Assembly: GCF_000350225.1 (NCBI RefSeq)
Contig: NW_005179029.1
Span: forward strand, 1 to 64,000
Direction of reading: 5' to 3'
From: Chondrus crispus
Lineage: Eukaryota > Rhodophyta > Florideophyceae > Gigartinales > Gigartinaceae
DNA: 64,000 bases
Positions 19,279 to 31,438 of this stretch are shown here, piece by piece; position 1 is the stretch's first letter, and each line of letters begins with the position of its first letter. The position numbers and the translations under genes are program-made. A model generated the notes under the pieces. That model did not search any database and was not told where the DNA came from. It worked only from the letters and a program-made list of their open reading frames with translations.

Positions 19279-22000
19279 ATGAAAAAGCAGCGGGAAAAAG
19301 CCACCGCACTCCTTCGTATAGGTACTAAACGGTCTGCCGTCGTGAAAGCGACAAATGTACCTCGTACAACAGTAGGTCGGATTTATCACGCCCTCGAAGA
19401 GAGTGATGAATCCAAACTCAACGCCCTTCTATCGCCAGAAGCCCACCGCGGAGAACGCCGCACAATTCTTACTGAACAAGAGTCAACTTTGATAAATAAA
19501 AGGATTGTATACGCGGCAGAAAAAGGTTTTGCACCCTCAAACGGTGATGTGAGGAATATAATGACTCAGATAACGTCTGACGGACGTCCAGGATTTCGCA
19601 CAGAATCTGGCAGTCCGTCTCAAGACACCATCCGCCATTGGCGTGCAGTGAATAGAGACGTCACTTATCGAAAAAGTGAGAACAAAGACGTCGCAAAGTT
19701 GGCGGCTGAAAAATTCACCCATGTGTCATCCTTTTCAAATGCATTGAAAAAGTGCAACATGCAAATCCTGGTATATTCAACGACCCATCCTGCCTTTGGA
19801 ACCTCGACGAGACAGCTGTGGACTGTCAATATGGGGTAAGAACTAAAGTATTTGGGTCCTCACGCACCAATCACTGTGGTTATTGGCTTGTCAAGCTAGA
19901 AAAAACAACAAGCATATAACGATTGTGGTGGCCGCCTCGGCATCTGGTCGCAAAATTCCTCCCTTTTTCATTGTAGAAGGAAAGAATGTAATGAGCGGAT
20001 GGGTCTCTCCGCTCAAACAGATCGAAATAATATGCCCTTCCGTGCAACCTGTCAGATCGCACATTACAGATGACATTACAGTGCCGAACAATATATATAT
20101 AGACGTAGATACGACGACGAGGGAATAAATGGACTCATGGGTTTCACGTTTTAACAGGTTATGGGCACCATTGTCAACACCACTCGCACGATGTAACCCC
20201 ACCACAACGGCAAACCACAGGCACCCCCAACGCCTTCACAGGCATCTCACCACCCACTCTGAGACCGACTCTCTCACTTACATCCAAAGCCACCCCCCGC
20301 CGACACCGACGAACCGATCACAACTCCGACAACACACATCACGGCAGAACCATCTACACCTCAAGATCAGACTGATCCAGCCAAAGAACACGACACAAAC
20401 CACGTCACAAACTCTATCCCCTCATCGATCATGGAAAAACAAGACTTTCCAAAGCTAGACCCCGCCAACTACGGCCCCTGGCTCTTAGTCCTCTGTTCGG
20501 CTGCACACGCGCTCAACGCGTACGAACCCATCTCAATTAACCCTCACCTTCTACGATTGGCACCTCAAATTCAACCACGCCAACCCCCTCTCCATACAAG
20601 CCATGGGACAAGACTAAACCATCCCAATTCTCCCTTCATCCCTCAAGCGAACTCCACCACCAATCACATGTAGCTCATGCTCACATGCCAAACAACGCCC
20701 AGCACCACACCACACAAACTACTCTCTCTTATCACTAACACCAGCCTCCGCAGCTACCAGCAATAGCGCCCCAGCTCTCGCCCCATCACCAGCCTCCGCC
20801 GCCACCATCAATAGAACCCAGCAGACTTGTTCACCAAACCACTCGGTCGATCAAGGTTCCAATCCCTCTCCTCACTCCTCCATCTCACACCCCCATCCCC
20901 CAGAGAATCTTCCAAGACTTCCTTGTAGTGTCACCGGGGGCTGTCAGATCGCACAAACCCTGACACTACTCGTCGTCAAGTCAGATCGCACATTACAGAT
21001 GACATTACAGTGCCGAACAATATATATATAGACGTAGATACGACGACAAGGGAATAAATGAACTCATGGGTTCCACTTTCTAACACAAACAAGTAGATTG
21101 TCTCAAAAAATGTGTTTTGAGAAGGGAACCGTAATAACGACAACAGACAGGGGAAGTATGGAAAAGAGACTCATTTCCTTTGTGATAGAGCATGTGGATA
21201 GATTTGTGAGAAAGACCCTACCCCTGGAACTTTCCTACTGTGTGACTCTTGACGGTCACTCCTCACGAGAAGGTTTCGAGTGGCTCGAGTTGTGCAAGCA
21301 GAAAAAGTGCGAAGTCGTTCAGTCTCCTTCAAACACGACTCACTTCTTGCAACCCTGCGACCAGGACATAAACAGTGCATTCAAAAAACGAATGCGCAAA
21401 TACCGGGACCTGTTTCATAAACAAACAACGCATGCGAAGTGTGCGTGCAAATCTGATGGTGGCGATGTTGGCTTACAGTGAAATCACGGTGGATAAGATG
21501 AAGTTAAGCTTCGAAAAGTCGGGGTTATGGCCAATGGACTACTATTTTCTTAACAGGTTTAAGAGACCAGCACCAGATGCGGTCACATGTGACCCAAAAA
21601 GTAGCAAAGTCGCTTCCCTAAATGTCACAAATAGAACCTGGGACCCCGACAATCGGACTTTTCGTCAGCTCAAAAAAACGTTGGAGGCTGCCAAAGACCC
21701 CACAACGGGACTCAGGGATGTGGAAATGCTTTGCGCAAAAGCAGAAGTGTGAATAAAATCCTTATGACAAGCACGCGTTTCTCGAACATAAAAAGTTCGA
21801 ACGCAGGGCGCGAGAAAAATGTGGAGTTACAAAAAGGTACACCTGCTCTGTACTTGACTTTGGACGATATAATCGAAAGCAGAAAAGAGAGAGACAAAAA
21901 ACTTGCTGCTGAGAGGCATCTCAAAGCTGAGAAAAAAGAACAGCGGGACCGCAGTCGAGCCCAGATGCGATTCTCGAAGGAGAATCGCCGTACAAAGTGA
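19279..22000 (+). pseudogene. Pogo-like DDE_1 transposase, frameshifted and interrupted
   Basis: An N-terminal helix-turn-helix (KKQREKATALLRIGTKRSAV, from ATG 19279) is followed by the first catalytic Asp in WNLDETAVDCQYG, which is readable only in another frame near 19790-19830. Then VVAASASGRKIPPFFIVEGK (about 19925-19985). After the inserted TRIM come VTLDGHSSREGFEWLEL (second Asp, about 21240-21290), NTTHFLQPCDQDINSAFKK (third Asp) and a KSGLWPMDYYFLNRF block. A basic tail (21731-22000) is in yet another frame. At least three frame changes plus the insertion make it a dead gene. Product if intact: cut-and-paste transposase related to pogo/Tigger/CENP-B. Confidence 0.85.
20050..21085. mobile_element. 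Copia-type TRIM (miniature LTR retrotransposon)
   Basis: Terminal direct repeats begin TGTCAGATCGCAC and end TAACA: 20050-20156 (107 bp) and 20942-21085, the second carrying a 38-bp internal partial duplication at its start. Directly after the left repeat is GGTTATGGGCACC, the half-initiator-tRNA primer site known from Drosophila copia (from memory). A G-rich tract (ACCGGGGGC) precedes the right repeat. Flanks CAACC/CAAAC are a 5-bp target duplication with one mismatch. Inside, a gag-like remnant (KLDPANYGPWLLVLCSAAHA, from about 20431) is present but no pol. The insertion sits inside the pogo-like transposase gene. Confidence 0.8.
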
Positions 22001-22407
22001 GCAGCTGAACCAAAATCCCCAGCCCCGCTGTCTCCCCCACAGCTTGAACGTTTTTCTCCGACTTCTGGGGCGAGATTCGGAGCGGCAATGAGTAGTACAC
22101 TCTCGAGGCAAGCGTTCAGTAAGGATTGGAGGGGTGAAGAGGAAGTTGTGGAATCTCTGTTATCGCTTTCCAGTACATAACTAAAATCACCAAATTGCCC
22201 CTTTTTGCTATTTGAGCCCTTTTAGCACGTATCGGAAAATGTCGAATGGCTTCCAACAGGTTATTTTTGCCGGCGTCTTTTCATCTTGGATGGCACATGG
22301 ACACCCGACTGGCTGTAGCGGACACTTTTTGGCTGCTCGGGATAGTGCCATTCAAAACTTGTGGGGCTCTGCCAAAAAAATTCCTAAATTGCCCCGGCCA
22401 GGAAGGG

Positions 22408-22997
22408 TACCCTTCAAAGGGTACCGTAGGACGATAAGACTACAGTACCCTCGTGGAGGGCACATACGGTATCCCGTTCCCCCGAAGTGGTGTCGTGTGC
22501 CGAGTGGGCAGCTGGACTTGCTCGACACGTCGCATCGTGAACCGGTCTGTGAGCTTGGATGGATAAGACAGCAAGCTCGCCCACATGCAAAGTGACGCGC
22601 GACTATCTCAACCCATGAAGTGCCGTGCCGCCGGCAGAGACGGCGTAGGTAGCTGAGAAACCCTAACAGAGGGGCGGCCGAGCACTGAAGCACGGATGCG
22701 GACGTGTTCCCCCCGCTCCAGGCACATGGCACCAGACACTCCCTCCTTCTAACCTGGCTCCCCATCCCTTGCCGCGATGGCACCGCTGTTGCCCGTCCTT
22801 CACAGCGAGTGCCTCCCACTGTGCGTCTGGCGCCATGCAATGGCGTCATCTACCTCTGCATTGCAAGCCACACGGGGCGGGGTGGGCGGCGCGGCTCGCT
22901 GGGGACTCGGTGTATGCGGGGACAGGGCCCGCTGGGGGGGGACAGATGTGGGACTTCGTCAAACCAAAGGAAATAAATTATACATTTCGGTACTGTA
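22408..22997. repeat. NLR upstream flank, copy 2, central segment
   Basis: Collinear with about 2840-3440 of the intact copy. Its other parts are at 11289-11654, 17936-18032, 18187-18225, 25238-25287 and 38200-38276. It is bounded on the left by pogo-like element 1 and on the right by pogo-like element 2. Confidence 0.88.
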
Positions 22998-25237
22998 CCC
23001 TTCTGGACGGCTCAATTCTAAAAAGGGGTCAATCCTAAAAAAGCAATCCATCGTACTCCCGCCCTCAAACCTCAACCCCTTCCGAGAAAATCACCGCTCG
23101 GCCATCTCATACCCTCCCACACTCTCTCTGATCCCTAATAATGCAATAGACGGTGCCTTTTGCGTCGTGAGCAGAAATGCCACGCTCTATGCGGGCCCAA
23201 ACAATTGGGCACAAGAAATGCCTCGCAAGACGCAAGGCCGAGCGTGTAGGAAGAGAAAAAGCACATCACTTTCTGATGCGCGGCGATCCCGCAAGAACAT
23301 TCTCCAGCCGAACTGGCGTCTCTCTTTCCATCGTGTACAGCATCAAGAAAGTCTTGACAGAAAAGGACACAAAAGGCTTGAAAAACTCCTAGAACTTGAG
23401 TCTCACTTCGCTGGTCGCCGTCGGATTTTGTCTAGCGCTGAGGAAAGTTCAGTAATGTCAAGGACATTAGAGACTGCTGAGAGAGGATTTGGAGTATATT
23501 GTGCACTCATGAAGAGCGTACAGGGACAAATTGCGCAGGATGGACGTAACTCCTTTTCGAACGGTGTCCTTTCCTCCGACGCAATCCGATCCTTCCGAGC
23601 CCGACATTGGGAACTGACGTTTCGCGCGTCGGAGCAGGTTTCGAGCGCAAGTCTGGCAGCCCAAAACCCCACTCATATAGGTACGCTAAAAGATTTAAAC
23701 CAGAAGCTTCAGAAAAAAGTTCCCAGACCTTTTTTCAGACCCGCGAAAAATCTGGAACTGGGACGAGACAGCGGTCTGTGGCGAGTATGGACAAAAGACC
23801 AAGTGTTTTGCCTCATCGACAAGTAACCAGGGCGGAGCGCGAAGGGGAATGAAGATCCCGGAAAACACCTGACAGCTGGTATTGCGGTAGCAGCCTGTGG
23901 CAATATTGCCCCACTTTTTATTATTGCCTCAGGGAAGAAAGTCATGAAATCCTGGCGCTCTCCGCTTGATTCGACAGACTTCACTGACAACACGGGCGTA
24001 CTTCACTGGCGGTGCAACAGAAATTGGTTTCCTGCTGACACTGATCTGGTAGTCACCAATCATGGGTCCATCGACAAGGGCGTTATCGTTAAAGTTGTGC
24101 ACCACATTAACGAACATGCACGAAAGACGATACCTGCTGATGAGCGCATTTTGCTGCTTGTAGATGGCCACAGCTCTCGCCAAGGAGAGGCGTGGCTGCA
24201 AGAATGCGAAAAGATTCGGATTAAACTACCCGCTAATACCACCCACTTACTGCAGCCATGTGACCAATCCGTCAACAAATACTTTCAGCGCACGGTACGA
24301 AAGACGAGAGATGACTTGCTGATGATAAGTCATCTCCCGTGCGCGAATACGGCTTTTAAAATCAAGCTTGCGGTGGCCGGACACCGTGCCCGGACTCCAG
24401 ATATTGCCCGAAAATCCTTCATTGAAGCAGGCTTGTGGCCGATGAATTGCCAATTTATGGACCGCTTCGAACAAAGCCAAGTCAACGACAACTCCCCTCG
24501 GATCGTTACCTACCAATCCCCAACCCGCAGGAGTCACGTTTGGCGAACTGATTCCATCGCAGGGTCCCGACGTGAGTCGCGTCACCTTCTCGAGAAAATA
24601 AGTCGAATTTCAAACTGGGGTGGTTGTTCGCAAAAATCACTCGCAGAGATACAGGTACTCCTAAACCATAAGTTTAAGGTCAACCGACTTTTAAATACCA
24701 GCGTCACGCCTACAAAGTTTGCAAAAGTTTCACAAAGGGACCGCAAATCAAGTGCGTCCAAAGCAGCACCGCAACTTCTCGAGGCTCCGAAGGAAAAAGA
24801 GGTTTCGTTCAGTAGCAAAGACTGTGTTTCGGAGCCTGGAAACACTAGCCGAAAGACATTTGAGATGCCAGTCATCCGAAATGGGTCTGATGTTGAGGAA
24901 GAAAACCACGCTCCCACTGCAGAGCTTCGTTTTGGTCAGGCACGAGAGGGTCCTTCTACGGACGTTTGGGATGACATCCCGATAGCGCAGTGGGCCAGGA
25001 CACGCGGAAGGGGTGTTGCAGAAGGCGAAGGTAGCTTGTCGCATGGCACAACCAAAACGGCGGCGTCGGGATTGATGCTTTTGGCACACATGCGTTGATG
25101 GTGCTTTATAATTGACCCCTTTTGTGTTTTCAAGCTCGTTCCGGCCTCAGTTCGAGCAAGAAAATATCGTTTTGATTGGTAAATTCAGCGATTTTTGCCT
25201 TTCTGAAAACTGTTCAGAATTGAGCCGCCCAGAAGGG
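22998..25237 (+). mobile_element. Pogo-like DNA transposon 2
   Basis: A 22-bp inverted terminal repeat with one mismatch (left CCCTTCTGGACGGCTCAATT... from 22998; right complement 25216-25237). A second inverted pair lies just inside (AAAAGGGGTCAAT at 23021-23033 and complement at 25111-25123). Flanks are TA at 22996-22997 and 25238-25239. The intact copy at about 3440 has a single TA at this point, so the empty site is known exactly. Length is 2240 bp. The first bases (CCCTTC) are shared with element 1, so the two are related families. Confidence 0.92.
23177..25098 (+). pseudogene. Pogo-like DDE_1 transposase, frameshifted
   Basis: An N-terminal HTH region reads in frame 2 (from ATG 23177, ARRKAERVGREKAHHF...). 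The middle reads in frame 1. The first catalytic motif WNWDETAVCGEYG is again in frame 2 near 23750-23790. The C-terminal 384 codons (23944-25098) are one frame with LLLVDGHSSRQGEAWLQ (second Asp), NTTHLLQPCDQSVNKYF (third Asp), an AGLWPMNCQFMDRF block and a long basic/acidic tail. The domain order matches the transposase in element 1. Frame changes near 23390 and 23830-23940 suggest inactivity, although a short intron at one of them cannot be excluded. Confidence 0.82.
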
Positions 25238-25839
25238 TACTGTAACGATTGTTGGTGAACTGTGCAATGGCAAAACTGGGGGTGGGTTGTGGTGACGAGA
25301 CGATGACTCCGATTTACTTTCCTCAGAGTGTGTCTTAACAAGCGATTGTTTGCCCGTGCTTGCCGGTGCTTGCCTGTTTTTCTTGAAGAAATAAAAACAT
25401 TTTGCACACGTGGGCAGCTGTACAAACTCCTTACACACACTCTCTCTGCAGCTCTGACAGTATTTGTCAGCCATCAATCTAGGGTTACAGTATACACCGC
25501 GGCGTTCCAATGTGCACGAGCCCGTCAACGTGGTCCGCGGTCTTGCTCTCGCCTTGGTGATCCTCTGCTCCCGAGCGACTCTTTCGATCGTTCTGTGTTC
25601 GCACCTACACACATGCTCCGAATTCACACCACCGCCGCCGTCGTCATGATGCAAGCATTGTCTTGCGCAAGAAGAGAGCTTTCAAAAGCTGTTATTCGCA
25701 TACTGCACACCGCTTTACCCAAACCTTATCCACTCTTGCATTTGTTCTGCGAACCCTCCTCACTAACAACGCCTCTCACGCCTTCCTTTACTGACTGATT
25801 TATTCTAACACGCACCAACTCTACAGCTCCCGGATCAGA

Positions 25840-26934
25840 ATGCGACACCAAAGCCACAATGATTCCCGCGACCGCCGTTGCCGCGGCCTCGCTCTTCAAG
25901 CAATGCTGGCGACATCACTTCTCCTCTCCACTTTGGGTCTACATTACGCAATATCCGAATTTCTGAGGCCCTGCCTGTTGGTCAAACCAAAAGGCATGCG
26001 TCGTTATTGGAATTTTTCTAGAGCAAATCGCATGTTCAGCGATGATGAGTTTGCCCTGGCCTATCGGATGGGGAGGGAAACTTTTCAGAAGCTGTTACAA
26101 CTGGCCAATAATCGTTTACTCAAGAACGAGGAGATGGCAAAGCGTGCTGGACGGGAGACTGTATCACCTGAGGCTCGTCTGAGAATTCTTCTTCGCATTA
26201 TGGCTGGTGAGTCCGTATAAGGCTGTATGGCACATTTTGAAGTCGGTAGAAGTACAGTGTATCAAGTTTTCAAAGAGACGCGCGATATACTGAACGAAGC
26301 TCTTAGGCTACCTGGACTGCCTGAAGATTTTAATGGTTTGAGGAAGGTTTCAAACGATTTCCAAACTTCCCGTTCCCCCCCTAACCCTTCTACCGGCTGT
26401 GTGGGTGCATTAGACGGAATGGCGATCAAGATCAGGAAGCCAGCAACGCATGAGCACCCCGCGACGTACTACTGCAGGAAAGGGTTCTATGCTCTCCCAG
26501 TGCAAGCGGTTTTGGACTCAAACTATCACTTCCTAGATTTTTCAGCGATATGCAGGGGTTCTAAGCACGACTCTCTTGCTCACGCCGTGTCCGCTTTGGG
26601 AAGATATTTGGATGAAGGGAATCTGATGGTGCCATTTTGGATTGCGGGCAACGAAGCGTATGTTTGTTCAAACCATTTAATTGTTCCCATTCCTGGATCG
26701 ATTGCTACAGATACAGAAGATGCGTTTAACTTTTATCATTCTTCATTGCGCATGCACGTGGAGCAAGCGTTCGGCATTCTGGTCAAGAAATTCAAGATTT
26801 TGAAGATGCTTGAAATCTCTGTTGCGGATTCTGCGAAAGTGATTGTTTTGGCGATGAAACTACAGAACTTTTGCGTTGAGCATGGGCAAAAGATAGTTAG
26901 TAGAGCGTCTATCAATCAGAAAAGGGTGCTTTAG
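25840..26934 (+). pseudogene. PIF/Harbinger-type (DDE_Tnp_4) transposase
   Basis: One frame from ATG 25840 to 26934, broken by a single in-frame TAA at 26218-26220. The N-terminal part (SDDEFALAYRMGRETFQKLL, ARLRILLRIMAG) and VGRSTVYQVF form the HTH region. The catalytic core has GALDGMAIKI (first Asp) and HVEQAFGILVKKFKIL (Glu). The second catalytic position, usually GDEAY, reads GNEAYVCSNH, so Asp is replaced by Asn. Both the stop and the Asn predict a dead enzyme. Family knowledge: PIF/Harbinger elements normally also encode a Myb/SANT-like partner; none is recognised here. A GTGAGT-like site at the stop cannot be an intron without losing the HTH. Confidence 0.85.
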
Positions 26935-27446
26935 CAGCACAACATGATGATTGAAACGAGGAATTGGTACAGCGAGGGGAAGCATGCATATGTCGATCTG
27001 GCTGGGCGAGTGGAGGCTAGCAACAATACGGATGCTACGCAGAAGAGGAATCTCTTGGTTTCTATCATTGGAGATGGGCGGTTTGTCAGACCTGTGGCTG
27101 GGGAGCTTCCAGTCCCGGAATACTTCATGCAATTCTCCTACCTAACTTTTGTTTTCGTTTATGCTTTCGTTTTTTTCAGTGGCCTCACTTAAGTGAGCAT
27201 TCTTGCCTGGAAGTGAGGGGTGGTGGTGGGACTTTTTTCTTTGCGTGAAGAATTTTGAATTCCGATGCAGTCTTCTTTGTGGCGGCATCGACATGGCCGA
27301 CCCCTTCTTCGCCGCCCTGGCCGACCCGCCAGGCTTGCACACTGACTTGCGCACCGTCGCCTGCCTGTGGCAGGCGATTCTCAGAATTGACGACGACGAT
27401 CTGGAGGACTTGGTTTGCTCCCGCCCGCGACCTCCGTCCATCGCCC

Positions 27447-28712
27447 ATGCATCGTTTCATCGCCGAACTGGAAGTACGTAGAAAATTGCTCCGCGATTAT
27501 TCCCAGAATATTGATGGGCTCGATCGCCGTGCGGGCGCGTCGGAGGAGCGCGTCATCCTTTTCCACGGCTCGTTTCTCACTGCCACCTGCATGCGCGCCT
27601 CGTGCCGGGCTAGCATTTGCCACTCCGAGATTGCAGTCGAAGTCGCTGCGGGAACTGTGCCTCTCTGTTGGAAATGCGTCCATGGCAAGAAACGCTCATC
27701 TTCTATAAAGAGAGACGATTCAGACGACGACAAGACTATGGACGCTTGTTCCATGAGCGTCCTCAAACCCGACATTGTTTTCTTTGGCGAAAACTTGCCA
27801 AAGCGTGTTCGTGACAACCTAGAAACAGATGCTCTTAGAGCAGACCTCGTGCGTGTCCTGGGAACAAGTCTACAAGTCTCCCCTGTCGCTCGTATTCCAC
27901 AATATTTTCAGTACCAAGTGTCGAGAATTCTTGTCAACCGTGAGCTCGTCACATACGATTTTGATGTCGAGCTTTTCGGCAGTTGCGACTCAGTCGTTGC
28001 GGAGTTGCGGAAAGCTCTCCACTGGGATCGAAGCACTCCACAAAGAGATGACCAAATCTCCGAGCCTGTTCGCAGAGATTTCGTGAAGGGTGCATTGGAA
28101 AGTAGCCCAGTAACGGAAACGGCGGATGATTCTGCGGCCCTCTCTAAGACGAAACCGGACAAGTTGGAAAATACAGACAGTCATCCCGTGGCACAGTTCC
28201 GACCACCCCGGCGCTTTCTTTTCCCCAATGCTTCGAATTGTATGCGTGAGAATAGAGGGGATTTGGAGACCGCAAGTAACCATGTCTCGCTGAAGGCTGG
28301 AAATGAAGCAGCGATGGCTACTACAGACCAAAGTGGCAACGAAATCGGCGGTAATAGGCATGGACCCCCTATTGGCGCAATCATGAAAGAAGACCCTACT
28401 ATCCGAGATGGGACGTGCATAGGGAAGGTGGGCATTGCACCAGCGGCGAGCGTGGTTGAAATGAATAGTGCAGACTGTCAAGTAGGGGATAGCGTCGAGG
28501 GAGGGACTGCAGACTTGCCTATACCGAATAAAGTTGTAATTAAGAAGGGGATTCAGGACTTTCACAATGCAGCTTCTGGACTCGCGAAATGCGATGATTC
28601 AGGAGATAGCACCGCATCAAGAACTGGTGGCTTCAGTACTGATGCCGAGACTACGTGTGCTCTGAGTAAAAAATTGAAAACTAGTACCACAGGATATGGC
28701 GAAAACGCATAA
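27447..28712 (+). CDS. Sirtuin (Sir2 family) fragment inside a transposon (421 aa)
   Basis: From ATG 27447: MHRFIAELE, KLLRDYSQNIDGLD (NAD/ribose site), FHGSFLTATC (catalytic His, first zinc Cys), CX4C and LCWKC Cys pairs, LKPDIVFFGENLP, VLGTSLQVSPVA and ILVNRE, in the order of Sir2 deacylases. The domain ends about residue 195; the remaining ~225 residues are a low-complexity tail with no recognised domain. The N-terminal Rossmann motif (GAGIS...GIPDFR) is not found upstream. A related frame (MADPFFAALADPPGLHTDL, from 27293) precedes it, so a frameshift or intron near 27440 is possible. It resembles the HST3/HST4-like class, weakly. It lies between the transposase and an unknown gene inside 47-bp TIRs, which suggests capture of a host gene fragment. 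Confidence 0.75.
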   Translation: MHRFIAELEVRRKLLRDYSQNIDGLDRRAGASEERVILFHGSFLTATCMRASCRASICHSEIAVEVAAGTVPLCWKCVHGKKRSSSIKRDDSDDDKTMDACSMSVLKPDIVFFGENLPKRVRDNLETDALRADLVRVLGTSLQVSPVARIPQYFQYQVSRILVNRELVTYDFDVELFGSCDSVVAELRKALHWDRSTPQRDDQISEPVRRDFVKGALESSPVTETADDSAALSKTKPDKLENTDSHPVAQFRPPRRFLFPNASNCMRENRGDLETASNHVSLKAGNEAAMATTDQSGNEIGGNRHGPPIGAIMKEDPTIRDGTCIGKVGIAPAASVVEMNSADCQVGDSVEGGTADLPIPNKVVIKKGIQDFHNAASGLAKCDDSGDSTASRTGGFSTDAETTCALSKKLKTSTTGYGENA

Positions 28713-31438
28713 TGATGCTGAGGCAAATAGGAACAAGGAAGGAAGTTCTTAGATTTGATATTTTCACGATTAACTGTATTGTTTTATGTTACGACTTTTG
28801 TGTAACTGTCATGAATCGTGTTCGCGAAGGAGGTATCTCGTATGCTCAACGTTGAAGATACAGTAGATGTACTGAGCGCTTCGTTATGCACGTTTGAGTT
28901 CGTCAGTTGTGGGGTGTGAATAGTCATTGGTAAATGAAGTGTCGTGAGGACTCCTACTCGCCCTCATTTATTCATGCAAGTCCGTCCGTGGTCCGCATGT
29001 GTCAGTTTCGGAGTTCAATTTCTTTGATTCATGCAGCGATTTGGCAACATGTGAGCCTCAAGACAGAAGCTCGGTACAGGAGTGGTATTATCGTTAGATA
29101 GTGTAGATCCTAGAGAGACATATTACTGGAATGTTCGGCAAGGGTAATGCACCCTCCGATCTAATACTGTACGACAGAGCGTTCTTCGCGAAAGGATAGC
29201 CCCTCTTGCCTCAGGCAAACCGTTCAACTTCTATATTATCTGGCGCCAGCACGCTTCTGCTTGAAACAGGGGGAATCAAGATTGCAATCGAACTCAGAAC
29301 GGTATCGAGACCTGCTAAATGGACGATCCAGCAATCGTGGTGCCGCTAACTCCACCTTTAGTGTCGGCCTTCGTTCTCCGTTACCCATGGCTACAGTATT
29401 CCTTACCATGAAGAAACTCAGCCGCATTCAGTTTTGTCTTCCAGCCCCCAAAGGACCGGCCAGACTTTTCGTCCTTCTCCAGTCTCATCGCTGACTCCAG
29501 GGGCACAAGCGTATGGGGTCGTATACTCCTAGTCTTCCATATTTTCTTCTCCAACTGTGGATGACTCCTGGTTTGCTCCATCGCCATGACACGTAGCCCC
29601 CACATAGGAGCTCGTCTCTTCGCTTCAATTAGAACAGCCAATCCTTGTCACCGCCTCTTAACAGCCCCCAGTATTTGCTGTCTTCGTGACAACTATTTGC
29701 TTTTGCTAGCTAACGAGCCAGCCCGACCTCCAATGGATCTCATGCCTTCTAGAATTTCCCTTTCGACGGTCGTTGCCGCGCGCACAACCGTGGCTTCTGC
29801 GGCGAAATAGGCCCGCTGCTCAGGAAATATCTGGAGCCAGCGTCATGTTCTGAGATAGTGACAAAGAAGAGTACGTTGAAGTGGAGCAGGAGGGAGGAGG
29901 AACTGTGGAGCAGCGGTTTCACAAGAGGCAGACAGAAATTTCCAGTGAGCGGAGAACAAGAGCTTCGATCCGATTCAGGGCGAGGCATCTTCAGCTGGGA
30001 AGCGGCCCCGTGACATGCCCGACAAACGCAAGAAGTCTGTCGGACAGCAGTCATTGAAGATGATGACGTGAATTAGTTGAGGCATGTACTCGATTTTTGC
30101 CATAAACTTTTGTGTACGCATGCGAAGTAGAGAACTAAATGCTGTCAACCGGGTAGAAGAAGACTTTCCTCTAAGAAACGTTCACCAACGGTGGGCTGAT
30201 AAAAGCACTCCCATACTCTTGAAATTAACATTTGCATGATTTGAGGAACTCCGACTTTGTCTCCCTCCCTAAAACCTGTGCAGGTTCTACGTTAATGTCG
30301 ATATTCTTGTCGTCGTTTCTAACGTCGTGCCCAGCTACCACTGCGCGGCACTTACGGGACATGGCAAATATTTTTCAACGCCTCTTCCGCGTAACGCAGC
30401 CCTGGAACCCTCTGACCCATCATATTTTTCCTCCACCAGGGGCGTTCTGCTTTTGCTTCCATCAAGTAAGACCCCTATACCCTCTGGCATAACGTTCGGC
30501 CTCAAACAAATGACGCTGCCAACATAGATTCATCCCATACTGTTCTTTGCTTCGGCGCCTGCATTCACAACTTCAACGCATTTCTTTGCAATTTGCAAGG
30601 CGACATGGAGACGGCGACAGCTCCCAATAGACCCCAACTTTCGCCAGATTTGAGCACGCTCACGCGACCATGTCACGACTGCCGGCCGCCAGCAAGCTTC
30701 GCTGACTTGTCGTTATCGCTTGCGAGAAGAGACTGTTGTTAGCACACGTAAATCGCTGGAGCCTCTACTTTAGAGCCGATGACAGGACAAGTAATCCGCT
30801 TAACGCTCCGTCTTACCTGCCACGTCTTGTGCATGAGCGTATAAAGGTCTATCCTGGTGGTGCTCCCCCAGACATTTCGCCGCACCCAAATAAACCATGT
30901 TCGTGGCTCCCGTCAATCGATTCACTGCCCTTCATAAGTTGCCTCCGTCGCGCCACGATGGAAAGTTGCGATGCGGACAGCATCCTGCCACCCAAAAGCG
31001 TGGCCGAAGCCGGGCATGGCCGACTCCTCAGTTCGTTCGTCTGGCTGTGGACGTGACTTCTCGTGACGGCTGTGCTGCTGATGCACGGCCCTGGGAAACA
31101 TTCGACGGTGACCACTCGCTTCTCCTCGTTTGCGCCGGCACCTCTCACGGCAGTGACGCAAAGGTTCCACCACACAAGGGATGACGTGATAATAGAGCAC
31201 AAATACGCGCTCCTCTCAGAGACAGATCATGGGATCAACACAGAAGACGTGTGGCGGGGATACTGCCGTATGTGCAACTGCCGTGTGTGCAACTGCCGGA
31301 TATACAGGCCGGTGGCGTGCACGTGCCCAGACCCCGGGCGCAGCGAGTGGCACCTGTGCTCGAAGGTGCACTTCATGCTGGGCCCATCCCCTTCCATCTA
31401 CAAATTTGCGAACATATTGCTGCTCATCTCGCCGTATG
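28713..31438. other. Interior of TIR element, no gene recognised
   Basis: About 2.7 kb without a supported gene. Short frames occur on both strands, including a Cys-rich one at about 31250-31335, but none has a family motif, a conserved start or a homologue elsewhere in the window. Confidence 0.5.

Larger units (their letters stand above)
18982..22407 (+). mobile_element. Pogo-like DNA transposon 1 (holds a TRIM)
   Basis: Terminal inverted repeats of about 30 bp with three mismatches (left starts CCCTTCCTGACAGGGGCAAT at 18982; right complement ends at 22407) are flanked by TA (18980-18981 and 22408-22409), the expected Tc1/mariner/pogo target duplication. The right flank continues as the duplicated NLR upstream sequence. 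The element encodes a frameshifted DDE_1-type transposase and was later hit by a short LTR element at 20050-21085. Confidence 0.85.

Noticed and set aside
22777-23400. Plus-strand frame starting at 22777 as transposase start
   Set aside because: It begins in the duplicated NLR flank outside the TIR at 22998; only the part inside the element can belong to the transposase.
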